A stretch of DNA of 64,000 nucleotides, taken from positions 32,696,044 to 32,760,043 of the forward strand of contig CM064423.1 of assembly GCA_032690845.1 (NCBI GenBank). The letters run 5' to 3'. The notes beneath the pieces are model-generated. The model saw nothing but the letters and a program-made list of their open reading frames with translations. It was not told where the DNA came from and did no database searches. Below, piece by piece: positions 1-10,678 of this stretch; positions within the stretch are counted from its first letter, which is position 1, and each line of letters opens with the position of its first letter. The translations under genes were made by a program, and so were the position numbers. This DNA is from Eleusine coracana subsp. coracana (taxonomy: Eukaryota; Streptophyta; Magnoliopsida; Poales; Poaceae).

Positions 1-1273
1 GGAAGCACGAAAAATTTAAGAGCAGAGCTGATGAAGGCATTCTTATTGGATATTCAGGAACTTCTAAGACATATCGGGTCTACAACTCAGCCACAAGATG
101 TGTGGAGGAATCTTATGGTATGCAACTTGATGAGTCAAATAGTTCTCAGAAGGGAGATGAATTCATGAAATAAACATTGGAGCTGAACCCATAAGGGAAG
201 CCTTGAGGAACATGCCCATGGGCGAGGTTTTGCCCCACGAGGCCAATGATGATGATATTGGTGAGCCCTCTACTCCACCACCTCAACCAACCTCATCCTT
301 CGAGGTGCAAGAACCAACCCAAGATGCCATTGACACATCCACTAGTTCCTCCCAAGATTTCTTGAGAGTGCATCCACCTACCCAAGAGGAAACCCAAGTG
401 AGAAGTGAGCCGCAAGCCTCCTCACATACTTCACCTCGAGCCACCTCTCCAAGCTCCTCACATGACACTCCTCCATCCACTACAAGCTCAAGTTCTAAGA
501 CAAGAAAGCATATGAGTGATTTCACCACCCAATTAAGAATCCAAGACACTCATATCTCAAGAAAACAAGCAATCCATGATGCACAAGATACTTCATCTAG
601 AGCTCCTCCCACTCAAGAAGAACCTCTTCCCAGACCCAAAGCTATAGCTATCAAGAAGGATCATTCACGTGATTTCATCATCGAGAGTCCATCTCAAGGA
701 GTTAGGACAAGGAGGAATCAATACAAATCCAACTATGTGAGTGAAGGAAATAATAATGAGGCAAATGTTGCAATTGAAAACTTCTCCTTTGTCTCTATAA
801 TTAAGCCCACTACCATTGATGAAGTTATGGATGATCATAAGTAGGTAATGGCTATGCAAGAAGATTTGAACAACTTTAAGAGGTACAAAGTGTGGAAACT
901 TGTTGAGAGGCCCAAGAATCATAATGTTGTAGGCACCAAGTTGGTCTTAAAAAACAAACAAGATAAGAAAGGGACTATTGTCAAGAACAAGGCTCGCCTA
1001 GTGGCTAAGGGATATTCTCAAGTGACGGGAATTGACTTTGAAGAAACATTTGCTCCCGTGGCCCGTCTTGAAGCAATTCAAAACTTACTTGCCTATGCAC
1101 CACACAATGGCTTCAAGCTCTATCAAATGGATATGAAGAGTGTTTTCTTGAATGGAGAAATCAATGAAAAAATCTATGTGGAACAACCTCCGGGGTTTAA
1201 GGACCCTAAACATCCAAAACATGTGTACAAATTGAAGAAAGCTCTCTATGGCCTTAAGCAAGCACCAAGGGTT
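1..1273 (+). pseudogene. Sirevirus-type copia pol, part 1 (integrase tail to early reverse transcriptase)
   Basis: This is the middle of a Ty1/copia polyprotein gene that enters from the left edge. Bases 1-130 read as the integrase C-terminal region (motif GYSGTSKTYRVYN, then VEES). A proline/serine/threonine-rich linker follows (203-844). Reverse transcriptase begins near 848 with MAMQEDLNNFKRYKVW and runs through ARLVAKGYSQ, FAPVARLEAI, QMDMKSVFLNGEI and ALYGLKQAPR, all standard copia RT motifs. The frame is broken by a stop near 166-170 and by a TAG at 842-844 in what is normally continuous RT. The reading stops at about 1273, where a CACTA-like element interrupts it; the continuation is at 5383. 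In a living element this protein would copy and integrate the retrotransposon. The Sirevirus assignment rests on the polypurine-rich tail and LTR downstream. Confidence 0.88.
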
Positions 1274-1284
1274 AGACAGACAGT

Positions 1285-1665
1285 TTTCTTTAACACTATC
1301 AGTGACGGAAACCAAAACCTTTACTAAAAACGCGTTAGACAGACAGTTTTTATACCCGTCACTAACACAGATCTGACGGGCAGATAGAAACCCTTCAGTA
1401 ATTCTATGACGAATAATCGATAATCCATCACTAATACTACGACGGGTAATGTAAAATCCATCACTGATGTTGTGGCGGGGAACTAAAACGCCGTCCGTGA
1501 TGCTGTGACGGGAAATTACAAACCTGTCACTACTGTTTATGTGTGCGACGAGAATCAAGCACTTGTCACTAATGTTTGTGACGGTAAAAAAATTCAAGCC
1601 CGTCACTGACGCACTGGCAGGTCCGGATGTCCCTGATGCATCAGTGACAGGTGACGGTTGTTTTG
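1285..1665. repeat. Left subterminal repeat array of CACTA-like element 1
   Basis: Irregular units of roughly 30-40 bp repeat the words TGACGG, GTCACTAA and AATCCATCACT in direct and inverted orientation. The string GTTAGACAGACAGTTTT occurs twice (about 1271 and 1334). In CACTA elements such arrays bind the element's own DNA-binding protein; that role is family knowledge, not shown here. Confidence 0.7.
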
Positions 1666-2566
1666 CTCAAGACACAAAAAATATATCATTTCTAGTGGTA
1701 GTGCTATCCATTAAATCTGACAATGTTACCCATTTGCCGAGAAAAAATATCAAATAGGAAAATTTTACAATGTTACCCTTCGGTTTTCTTTTGTTGTCAT
1801 TAGAACAAGCTTGCTAGTTTATATTTGAATTAGCAACCTTGTCCTCATGACAACAAAAGAAATTTGGAAGGAGTAATTAACAGTCATATTTTGGAATTCA
1901 AGATTAGCTCTATGTTTGTCCATACCACTTTCTAGCAGAGGGAACACCACACAATACATGTCTTTCAACTCAAGGCAAAGAATACTTTTCTCAACAGCAA
2001 AGTTTGTATGCACCTACCAGCCAATGGTTACAGCGAAGTTAACAAAACTAAATGAAAATGGAGAGGGAGGATGGAAACTAGATCTAGAGTCTCAGATATT
2101 GGGTCAGCAGTCTCTATTATCGCTTACCAGATCAGCATTACGAAATGACCACAATATCAGCTTGAGCAAACGCACTCAAATGTTCTCTCATGGGTCCTCG
2201 TGGAATGAAGTGAGTGCTTCCCCAAGGTGCCAATCCGTTAACAATCACAATCTCGACATCTCGAAGCAAGCTCCAATGCTGCCTAAAGGAATATACACAT
2301 CAAAACAACATATGAATGAAGTATTGCAGTGATGAGTGGGTTCATATGGTTTATATATTATGCCTCCAACCAGGATCAACAGAAAGAAACAAAGGAGGAA
2401 AAGCATTGTACCTGCATACTGTCATCTATTATGGCCACCCCAATTTTAGATTCCAGATTGTTGCAGGTGGTGCCTGTAGAGTGAGGAATGTAGCCGTATT
2501 TCTAGAGCATGGAAGAAGCAAATGAGGAAAAACATTGTGTCTGCATACTAAGTAATGAAGTTCATT

Positions 2567-2923
2567 TCACAAACTAAAATAATAGCTGCTTTCTGTTATA
2601 TCTAACAAAACTGGAGGCAGATCTCTTGCAGCAGGTGCCGCTGGTTCTTGAAATAAAAAAGAGAAGTGGAATATGATATTGGCAAAAAGAAAGTCTTCAA
2701 GTGAGATGAAATACAGAGATTCGGTTGTAGAATAACATTCTAGTGGCTCGTAAATATCAGCAATGATTACTGGGTCAAGTATCCATTCATCCTCTGACAG
2801 ATATTTAACACTGTAAGCACAGGAAAACAAAAAATTACAATACTTAAGGATGACACAACCAAAAAGATAAATATTTCTCTCAATCACAACCAAATCCCTC
2901 CAAATGATAGTAAGTATAGTCAT
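2567..2923 (-). other. Unidentified ORF inside CACTA-like element 1
   Basis: A 118-codon open frame on the minus strand contains a plausible exon-like stretch (VKYLSEDEWILDPVIIADIY, then EPLECYSTTESLYFISLEDF). It is flanked by lower-complexity AT-rich sequence. I do not recognise the family. It may be part of a captured host gene, because the same element holds a GC-rich block on the same strand at 4265-4680. It could equally be chance. No start or splice signal decides this. Confidence 0.2.
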
Positions 2924-4264
2924 TACAATCCTATCAGAATCAAGAATATCTTCCTAAAAGCCTGGAGCTGACATTCATTAATGAAGCAGAATGTGCATTT
3001 GCAATCCTAATTGACCAGAAGGTGAAGCATAAGAGTAGCAGAGAGTAAAGTGAGGGGAAAATAGAGTTATACTACAAAGGTTCATCCAGATTCTACAATA
3101 TTGCCTAGCAGGTGGGATCATTTAGAATTCAAACTCCAACCTGTTTTCTTTTTGCATAAACTTGTGGACCGTCCATGCTTTATTCATTGTTTGGGAAATT
3201 GCTTGGTTGCAGGTAAAATAAAGGTGCACTCAGCACTGCACATGATTAAAACAATCAAATTAACTAAAAAGCTCTCAAGTAGTCAAATGCAAAAGGCTGT
3301 TCAAAGTGAAGAGGCAAATGCACTTACAGGACCAGGTGTAAGACTAGTTATGTGTTTTATTGAAGAAAAAAAGGGGGCAAAAGTAATCACGATGCAGCAG
3401 TAGTAGATATGGTCATATTGCAATTAATTTCTTAGGGTTCCTTCAAAAAGAAACTACTATCAAGGTGATGGCCAAGCCCAACTAAATTAAGTTCATTCAT
3501 TCATGCTCCCTATACAGGCATGCACGTGATGAACTAATGCTAGAAATGTTGTTTTCTTGCTACCTCCAAGGTTATGCAGTGACTCCATAAATCTCCTCCC
3601 ATGGTCATCCATCCATGATACTTCCTCCACGGATTAAATCATTCCACTTTCACTATGATAACATAACTAGCATAGCATATATTCGGATGAACACCTAGAC
3701 ATGCAGAAGATGATATAAAAAGCTGGACTATGGGGAGATAAATAATATATTATACCAAGCAACAACAACGAAGTCCACCAAAAATGGAACACTATGCAAC
3801 TAATCTCTAATCTGGCTGATATGATGAGGTTCAGAAAGCACACTGCCCAGAATTGGACGGATAGAGCAAAGCCCTGCACCTTGTCGCCTCCTTCAATCAA
3901 CATTCACTTGTGCAAAGCTACATATCCAGAATCACAAAAATCAAAATGAACCCGACGCAAGCAGGCATGAAAAAGGGCAAGTAGATTAAACCGAAATGGA
4001 AATGGGGGCGGAATCAAATCAAACCCACCTCTGTACGTGAAATTCCTTTACCACTGTACATCCCTTTCAAAATCTCAGTTCCACTCCATCAGAAATGTTT
4101 GAATAAGACAAAAAAATAAGATTAGTTGATGAATCGAAGAGGAGCAGAATCAATTACAGTGGTATACTAACAAAATCACCTTCATGTGACGCCCTTAGTG
4201 GATCTAAATTTTATTCCCCTCTAGATCAAACTGAATCTAACACAAAAGCATGAACCCTAATTAG

Positions 4265-4680
4265 TGGATTTGGGGAAAAGTGACCTGCACGCTAATGAGA
4301 GGGAGAGAGAGGAAACTAGAGAGCGAGAGAAGAGAGAGAGACTGGATAGAGAGAGGAGAGAGAGGGTCACCGCCCGCTGGAGGAGGCATCCAGCTGTGTG
4401 AGACTGGAAACGAGTATGGTGGTGGATGGGCTCGTCGCCGAGGCTGGCAAGGCGCGCGATGAGCTGAGCGTCGCTGCTGCGGCAAAGGCGAGGCCCTCCG
4501 CGCCGCTGCGGGCGCCGAGGCGTGACTCCGAGCAGAGATCAAGGAGGGGAGGTGCAGGGCTGTCGAGGCGTGGATGCTGCGATCCAGGAGAGGGATGCGG
4601 TGAGATCCACTGGGGCGAGTGGACGCTGCTGAAAGGATAAGCGGTGGAGCGGAGACGAAAGCGAGAGGATAAGTTGTGAC
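4265..4680 (-). other. GC-rich block in CACTA-like element 1, possible captured 5' gene end
   Basis: This block is strongly GC-rich and CpG-rich, while its surroundings are AT-rich. Read on the minus strand it runs from a coding-like alanine/proline/serine-rich stretch into a CT-rich tract (4300-4375) and then AT-rich sequence, as the first exon and intron start of a grass gene would. Several overlapping frames stay open because of base composition, so no one protein can be chosen. Capture of a host gene fragment is an inference. Confidence 0.3.
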
Positions 4681-4947
4681 TTTTTTTTATCTCCCGTGAG
4701 AACATATTAATTAAAAGATAAAACGAGTTCTATGCTTAACAGCTAACATAATTGACATAGTGGTTATGTTCCTTTCCTTTGAAGCAGGTGATCAATGGTT
4801 CGATCCTTGCCTCCATCATTTTTTTTTTTTGAAATTGACTAACAAAAAAAGAAAATCGGTTGTTTTATCTGAGATTCAAACTTGGGACCACTTAGAAACA
4901 GAGGGAACGATAGTACCACTGAACAAACACAACTTTATTGTATGGAA

Positions 4948-5382
4948 ACAGTGACGTAGTTTTTAAAAAAACGTGTCATTAAGACTAAAACCGTCACTAT
5001 ATTACTGACGGTTTTAGTTTTAGTGACGGTTCTAGGAAAACCGATACAGATATTATTGAAGGTTTCTCTTAAAACTGTTTGAAAAATCTGTGACAGTTTT
5101 AAAAAACTTGTCACTAAGACAAAAACTGTCACTATATTACGGACGATCACAAGGACAACCGTCACAAAAATGAAAAACCGTCTGTAATTTAGTGACGATT
5201 TCTATAAAACCGTCACTGTCCTAAATAGTAGTGATAGATTTTGTAATATGGGTCACTACTTGTGCCTCGGGCGCGAATAGTAGTGACAGATTTTGTAAAA
5301 TATGTCATTGTTTTTTATTAGTGACGGTTCTGTAATCACCATCTCTAATGGCGTGTCACTAAAGGTCATTTCTGTGGTAGTG
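4948..5382. repeat. Right subterminal repeat array and terminal CACTA motif of element 1
   Basis: Repeated TAGTGACGGTT / AACCGTCACTA words occur in alternating orientation from about 4948 to 5340, so adjacent units can pair as hairpins. The array ends with TTCTGTGGTAGTG, the inverse of CACTACCACAGAA, immediately before the resumed copia coding sequence. Confidence 0.75.
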
Positions 5383-6446
5383 GTATGAACACTTGAAGAA
5401 CTTTCTTCTCAAGAACGACTTTAAAATTAGAAGTATTGACAGCACCTTGTTCACAAGACATGTTGGGAAGGATCTTTTTGTGTGCCAAATCTATGTGGAT
5501 AATATCATCTATAGGTCAACCAATGAGAAGTTCAATGAAGAGTTCCGGGAGATGATGGCTAAGGAATTTCAAATGTCAATGATTGAAGAGTTGCATGTGT
5601 TCCTTGGTTTTCAAGTCAAACAATTGAGAAAAGGGAACTTCATCTATCAAGAGAAGTATACCAAGGATCTTCTCAAGAGATTCAACATGAAAAATTGCAA
5701 GCCTTTGCACACACCTATGGCGACAAGCAAACCCTTGGATGATGATGCAAAGGGTAAACCGGTGAACCCCAAGCTCTATAGATCAATGATTAGGTCTTTG
5801 CTCTATCTCACTGCCTCAATACCGGGCATCATGTTTTAGTTTGTGCTTATGTACACGCTATCAAGAAAATCCAAAGGAGTCACACTTGAAGGCCGTGAAG
5901 AGGATTCTTAGATACCTCAAGTACACACCTACCATGGGATTATGGTATACTAGAGGAACAAGCTTTGAGTTACTTGGGTATTCGGATTCAGACTTGATGG
6001 GATGCAAAGTGAATAGAAAGAGCACATCGGGAGGTTGCCAATTTCTTGGAAGATCTCTTCTATCTTGGAGCTCAAAGAAGCAAAACTCGATGGCTCTATC
6101 TATAGCCGAAGTGGAGTATATGGCGGTAGGAGCATGTTGTGCTCAACTTCTCTACATGAGGCAAACTCTCTCGAATTATGGCCTCAACTTCACTCAAATG
6201 CCATTATATTGTGATAGTGAAGCGGCAATCAATATGGCTCTCAAAACTGGAGATCATGGTCATGCTAAGCATATTCAAGTCAAGCATCACTTCATAAGAG
6301 ACCATGTTGAGAAGAAGAACATTGAGTTGATGAGTGTGCAGACTCATGAACAATTGACGGATATCTTCACCAAGCCACTCGACGAGAAGACCTTCAACAA
6401 GCTAAGGGGAGAACTCAATGTTCTCGACCTTTCAAACTTCACATGA
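5383..6446 (+). pseudogene. Sirevirus-type copia pol, part 2 (reverse transcriptase end and RNase H)
   Basis: The copia RT resumes after the CACTA insertion: YEHLKNFLLKNDFKIRS, then CQIYVDNIIYRSTNEKF. The normal catalytic box is Y/F-V-D-D; here the second aspartate is asparagine, so the enzyme would be inactive even if rejoined. MSMIEELHVFLGFQVKQ, KYTKDLLKRFNM and YRSMIRSLLYLTAS follow. A frameshift lies near 5838-5842, after which RNase H continues in another frame (LLGYSDSDLMGCKVNRKSTS, SWSSKKQNSMALS, EVEYMAVGA, CDSEAAINMA, and the copia C-terminal LTDIFTKPLDEKTF). The stop at 6444-6446 is close to the usual Sirevirus pol end. No env-like ORF follows. Confidence 0.9.
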
Positions 6447-7657
6447 GTAACCCTAAAGCTTGTCTCTTGTATATTTATATAGTTTTTGTTTGCTTGTTTT
6501 GTTGTTTGTGCCTTTATTTTGTGCTTGTTTCTCTTCTTCTTGTAGGTCAACTTCGGACCGCCTTGAGATAGCAATGGACATGGGTTAAGCATGGGATGCT
6601 GGTTCATGGTATGCCCAAGGCTTTGAAGAATGGTCCATTGTGAGTAAGCTCGAGAAGGAAACAACTCGTCGTTGGCACTTTGGTTTGTAGTCTTTCTCTC
6701 TCTTTCCTTTAGCATCATATCATGCATTTGTATACTTGTTGCATTTGCATTTGCATTCCTTGCATTCATGCATTCTTGCATTGTGATACCTTACATGCTT
6801 CCAAGCATGTTTCTAGAGGGAGTTTCTTATTTACAATGTAAGTATATGACCCTCTAGTTGATCATATAGTGATCTTTGTGCTTCATGCCCATTGAGTCAT
6901 GTTCAAACGAGCTCCGAGGTTAAATATACCCGCGCAGCTCAAAGACAAGTGACTCATACATTCCCAACATACTAATGACTAACCATTGCATTTTTGAGAA
7001 AATATTTTGTTGAGTCATATGTGTAGGGGCAGCTGTGGTAGAACACCATCGTGATCAAGGAGGAGCACCATGAAAGGGGGAGTTTCCTAACTCTTGTCAT
7101 TTATTATTTGCTCCTTGGTTCTCTTATATTTTGTCTTTGGTTTTTGGTGATAGGTGACAAAGAGGGAGAAGGAACATGAAGATCCAAAAGCCAACACTAC
7201 CACAAAACAGTACTGTAGCGGCAGGTTGAAGTGCACTGTAGCGGCGGGCCAACTAGCCCGCCGCTACCAAACCGCAGCTAGAAATAACAATTTATTACGA
7301 CGGGTCATCCACGAGTCAAATAGACCGCCGCTGATAATCCTATTGTAGCGGCGGGTGACAATGTAGCGGCGGGTGACAATGTCACCCGCTGCTACGAATT
7401 TTTGAAAAAAAAACAATAAAAAACCCACACGCGCCTCAGCCCGGCCGCTAGGCCCCCTTGCGCTAAGGCCAGATCTAGGAAGGCCCCTGCCGGATCCGCA
7501 CCGGGGAAGGGCGCCGAGGTGGTCACGCCGGCCCGCTTTGACCGCCCGCTGCCCTGGATTCGCCACCTTGCGTGGGACACCTCCGCGCCGTCGTGCTAGG
7601 CCCACCTCGATCGCCCGCTGTCGCCTCGTCGTCGCCTCGTGACTCGGTTGATCGCTG

Positions 7658-7954
7658 TCAAAGCTTGTCCTCCATCTCGAACTCATAGAGGCACACTGCG
7701 CAGTCGAACTGGCCGTCCGACGACTGCTTGCGGGTGGCGACGGCGCGGTAGGGGAAGACAGGCAGCATGTCGATGAAGGTCTGGTCGAAGCCGGCGTCGT
7801 GGAGGTGGAACAACTGCATGAGCTGGCCTTGGAACACCGTCGGGCTGCCGTCGGCATCGCCCGCGTGGCGGCTCCGACACCGGGCGCGACACAGGCGCAG
7901 GAGTCTCTGGACCAGAAGGTTCAGCAGCCCACGATGTAGAAGACCATCGCGAGG
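7658..7954 (-). pseudogene. Captured fragment of an ATL-family RING-H2 E3 ubiquitin ligase gene
   Basis: Read from about 7945 downward, the minus strand gives NLLVQRLLRL after a hydrophobic start (VFYIVG). It continues through an arginine-rich linker to AGFDQTFIDMLPVFPYRAV and FDCAVCLYEFEMEDKL, where a TGA follows (7658-7660). This is the ATL order: end of the membrane segment, the GLD-type motif (here GFD), then the start of the RING-H2 finger with its first C-x2-C pair. The remaining RING ligands (C, H, H, C, C) are missing because the copy stops. One base appears to be missing near 7925, shifting the membrane segment out of frame. Intact ATL proteins are membrane-anchored ubiquitin ligases; this piece cannot work as one. 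Confidence 0.82.
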
Positions 7955-8119
7955 AGAGAGAGAGAGTTGGGAGAGAGCGTCGGGAGACAGAGAGAGAGAG
8001 TTGAGAGAAAGCGCGCGAGAGAGAGCATCGGGAGATAAAAAAGAAGAAGAAACACACGATCTGTGTACAATGTTGTGATTGGTTGAGAGAGAGGGTCATG
8101 GATTGATGACGTGGCAATG

Positions 8120-8384
8120 GTATTTTTAGCGATGGTTCAAGTTGTTGTCCGTCGCTAAAAATTTATTTTTAGTGATGGTTGACATTTTTGTCCGCCACTA
8201 AAAATTGAAACTGATTTTAACGGCGGTTTACTTCTTTGACCGCCGCTAAAAAATTGATTTTTAGCAGCAGTTGACTTCCTTGACCACCGCTAAAAATCTT
8301 TTTTCATTTGTAGCGACGGTTGACAATAAAATCGCCGCTATGATGATTTTTGCAACGCCGCTAAAAACCTATTTTGTGGTAGTG
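8120..8384. repeat. Right subterminal hairpin repeats of CACTA element 2
   Basis: About five units of 45-60 bp each contain a TTTTAGCGRYGGTT-like half and an inverted YGCCGCTAAAAA-like half, so each unit can fold on itself. The left end (7200-7400) has the related words GTAGCGGCGGG. Confidence 0.8.
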
Positions 8385-9270
8385 CAAGTCTAGATCGATA
8401 ACACAAAGGGGGAGAAGAACATGAAGATCCAAAAGTCAATTCAAGATTAAGGATAGCAAAAAGGAGAGAAGAAGAAAGAGGAGAACATGAAGAACAAATG
8501 AACATGATGAACATCTACACAACAACGGTGCATGTCTATAACAACAATGAACATCTACACCGACATGAACATCAACATCTTTGGTGCGTGTCTACTTCAA
8601 CAAGACAAGATCGATATCAAGTGCGCTACATGATTGAGTAGTTCTCCCTCAACACTTAGCACATTCCAAGGGGGAGACTACTTGCAAGGTAAGGACCTAG
8701 GTAATCCTTTCAATCCTTTCTTTTCCTTTAGTTCCTTGTTGCTCGTTCGTTTTGGATCATCATAACTAGTGGTTGTCATTCATCACCAGAAAGGGGGAGA
8801 TTGTAAGGATCATGACCATTAAGGTCACGCCAAGGTATGAATGTTTTGGTGATGAATGACAAACATGAAATGTGACTAATGCCTACACTTGTGTTGTGCG
8901 TGCAGGAAACCTTTTCTACTCTATGATGATTATTGACGGCGGCCTTGGCGATGGATAACAATGACCACAAGCATGGAGGCTTGTAAGCTTGATAGAGTCC
9001 AAGGGTTGATGGAGATGGATCAAGGCTAAGGACAAGCTATAGAGCAAGTGTTGGGAACACTTGTCTAGTTGTTAGGGCTTTGAGTCCACAGGAAAAACTA
9101 GACTATCAAGAGGATCTAGGTCATGTCTCCTTAGGTCACGACTTGTCGGTGATGTGCATGGATGCTTAGTGAAATCACACGCACTAGGCGATAGTGGAGA
9201 AGCCAAGGAGCTGTTTGGAGAAGCCAGGAAACAAGCAAGGACGAGGAGTTTCAGCTTCTGTACATCATGA

Positions 9271-9565
9271 CCGGACAGAGGGGTCAGAGGAGACCGGACT
9301 ATACGGTCACTAAGAGACCATCGAGAAGTCTGCGAAGAAGTCTGTCAGCGTGAAGACCTGTAAAGACCGGACAGTCTGGTCTGTACGAAGGTTTCTCATG
9401 AGAGAAGTGCAGAGATGGATGCTCTCTAGAATGAAGAGAGAAAGTCTGACCGGACGGTCCGATCCGCTGATCGGACGATCCGGTCAGTACGAGGTTCAGC
9501 AGTGGGTAGAGCCGTTGGAGCTGGATCTGTAGTAACCGGACAGTCCGGTCAGGTAGTGACCAGAC
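9271..9565 (+). promoter_or_regulatory. Cluster of ACCGGAC-type palindromes in Sirevirus LTR A
   Basis: The LTR carries a series of perfect and imperfect palindromes built on ACCGGAC(A/G)GTCCGGT, for example 9535-9549, with decayed versions near 9286, 9362, 9450, 9472 and 9557. The same cluster is seen in LTR B (40407-40421 and 40431-40445 are exact). It lies just upstream of the TATA-like site. Palindromic CpG-containing motifs are known in Sirevirus LTRs; a regulatory role is inferred. Confidence 0.6.
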
Positions 9566-9628
9566 AGTCTGATCAGTATGTCCAGAAAGCTTATTCCATG
9601 GAGCAACAACTAGTTGGAGGTTGGGAGC

Positions 9629-9637
9629 CTATATAAC
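9629..9637 (+). promoter_or_regulatory. TATA-like box of Sirevirus LTR A
   Basis: CTATATAAC sits in the LTR about 80 bp downstream of the palindrome cluster. The equivalent site in LTR B (about 40501-40508) reads CAATATAAC. Its position before the conserved GTTGTTGCGGTCTTAGAGAC suggests the LTR promoter. No transcript evidence is available. Confidence 0.45.
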
Positions 9638-10678
9638 TTCGTTGTTGCGGTCTTAGAGACCTCTCTTGGCCACTGGAATTGCTTAGAGCATTTGATGAGA
9701 GCCAAGAGGAAAAGAGAGGAGCACTAGGAGGAGATATTGCATATCTTGAGAGTGCTAGGGAGAGTAACAAGAGCATCTTGCACATCTAAGGCTAAGGTGT
9801 CCTTGAGGGTGTGATCTAGGTTGTTACTCTTGGTCTATGATGAGACCTAGACCGGTTAGGTGTCGGTGATCGAGCCTATTGTGATTGGTTATGAAGGCCG
9901 TCACATATTTGTATATGGTTTGAGCCCGCCGGTGAAAGGGGCATTGCAAGTGAGCACTCGTGTCGGCTCGAGGAGTCCGGCAAGTTCTCGAGGGAGGCAA
10001 GCTTGTGCCTTGGTGGCAGCGGTGACGCGCACCATGTCTTCACTCCGAGAGTGGTTGTGGGCTCATGGGCGAGAACTCCACATTGGTGGTAGGAGTGGTC
10101 CAACGAGGAGTAGGGGAAGGCGTCATCCTTCCGAGACCTCAGGAAAAAAATATCATGAGCCATCTCTTACTCTACTCCAAACTTTGATGCCTTTACCTTT
10201 CCACATTTACATACCGTGCTATTCAAGCTTGTGTGTTTGTCTTGCTCTAGTTGATTATCTTGTAGAATTGCATGAATAGGCTTCTTGCTTCCAAGTTGTG
10301 CTTTAACTTCCACATTTGACCACTAGCATGTGTAGGAGTTTCATTGTCTTGATTGCTCACCCTTGTATGTGTTGTGCTACTCATGCTTGTTTTGCGCTAG
10401 TGCTTTACCTTATAGCTTTGCATGAGTAGGCTCCTTTGCTAGACAGGTGTATGCTTCCGCGTGTCTCTGTTACTAGCTTGCATAGGAGTTGTATTGCCTT
10501 ATCTGATCCACTAGTATGCTTAGGTTGTTATTCCTTTTATAGGTTCTCTATCTTGTTACTGTGATCACCACTAGAATCATGTAGGAACTGTTTGTGTGGT
10601 CCGTTTTAGTAATTGGAAAATTAGATGCATAGTTTGAGTTCCCGATCCCCCCCTCCTCTCGGTCACTCGATCCTTTCA

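Larger units (their letters stand above)
1274..5382. mobile_element. CACTA-like DNA transposon 1, non-autonomous, left terminus missing
   Basis: About 4.1 kb separates the copia codons for ALYGLKQAPRV from those for YEHLKNFLL, so this is an insertion into RT. The right end read on the minus strand starts CACTACCACAGAAATG, a CACTA-type terminus. Both ends carry many short TGACGG / GTCACT repeats in both orientations, the subterminal pattern of grass CACTA elements. The left end does not start with CACTA but with GTTAGACAGACAG. A few bases of the host codons are also absent, so I infer that a small deletion removed the left terminus. No transposase (TnpA or TnpD) can be recognised, so the element would depend on another for movement. 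Confidence 0.78.
7195..8384. mobile_element. CACTA element 2 (1190 bp, Pack-CACTA type) with 3 bp target duplication
   Basis: The element begins CACTACCACAAAACAG and ends TTTTGTGGTAGTG, so the termini are inverted copies. It is flanked on both sides by CAA (7192-7194 and 8385-8387). The related copy at 39360 onward has the uninterrupted sequence GCCAAGTCTAG with one CAA, a natural empty site. A 3 bp duplication is the signature of the CACTA superfamily. It has no transposase and carries GC-rich captured DNA between its subterminal repeats, including an ATL gene fragment on the minus strand. Confidence 0.95.
6447..8801 (+). other. Non-coding 3' region of the Sirevirus with repeated polypurine tracts
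   Basis: There is no convincing ORF between pol and the 3' LTR outside the inserted CACTA element. The words AAAGGGGGAG or close variants recur at about 7074, 8406, 8668 and 8790. The last sits directly before the LTR start and is the likely primer for plus-strand synthesis. Several polypurine tracts upstream of the 3' LTR are a known hallmark of the Sirevirus genus. Confidence 0.75.
8802..10678 (+). repeat. 3' LTR of the Sirevirus (copy A, 1877 bp)
   Basis: The LTR starts TGTAAGGATCATGACC directly after the polypurine tract and ends CGATCCTTTCA. The TG...CA ends and CCTTTCA ending match the grass Sirevirus pattern. A second copy lies at 39808-41574, a shorter relative at 13084-14068, and an inverted piece at 30417-31012. 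The 5' LTR lies outside the window, so the target duplication cannot be checked. Confidence 0.88.

Noticed and set aside
7264..8117. Minus-strand frames of 197 and 144 codons in CACTA 2
   Set aside because: They are alternative frames over the captured fragment. The frame with ATL motifs is a third one without a start codon.
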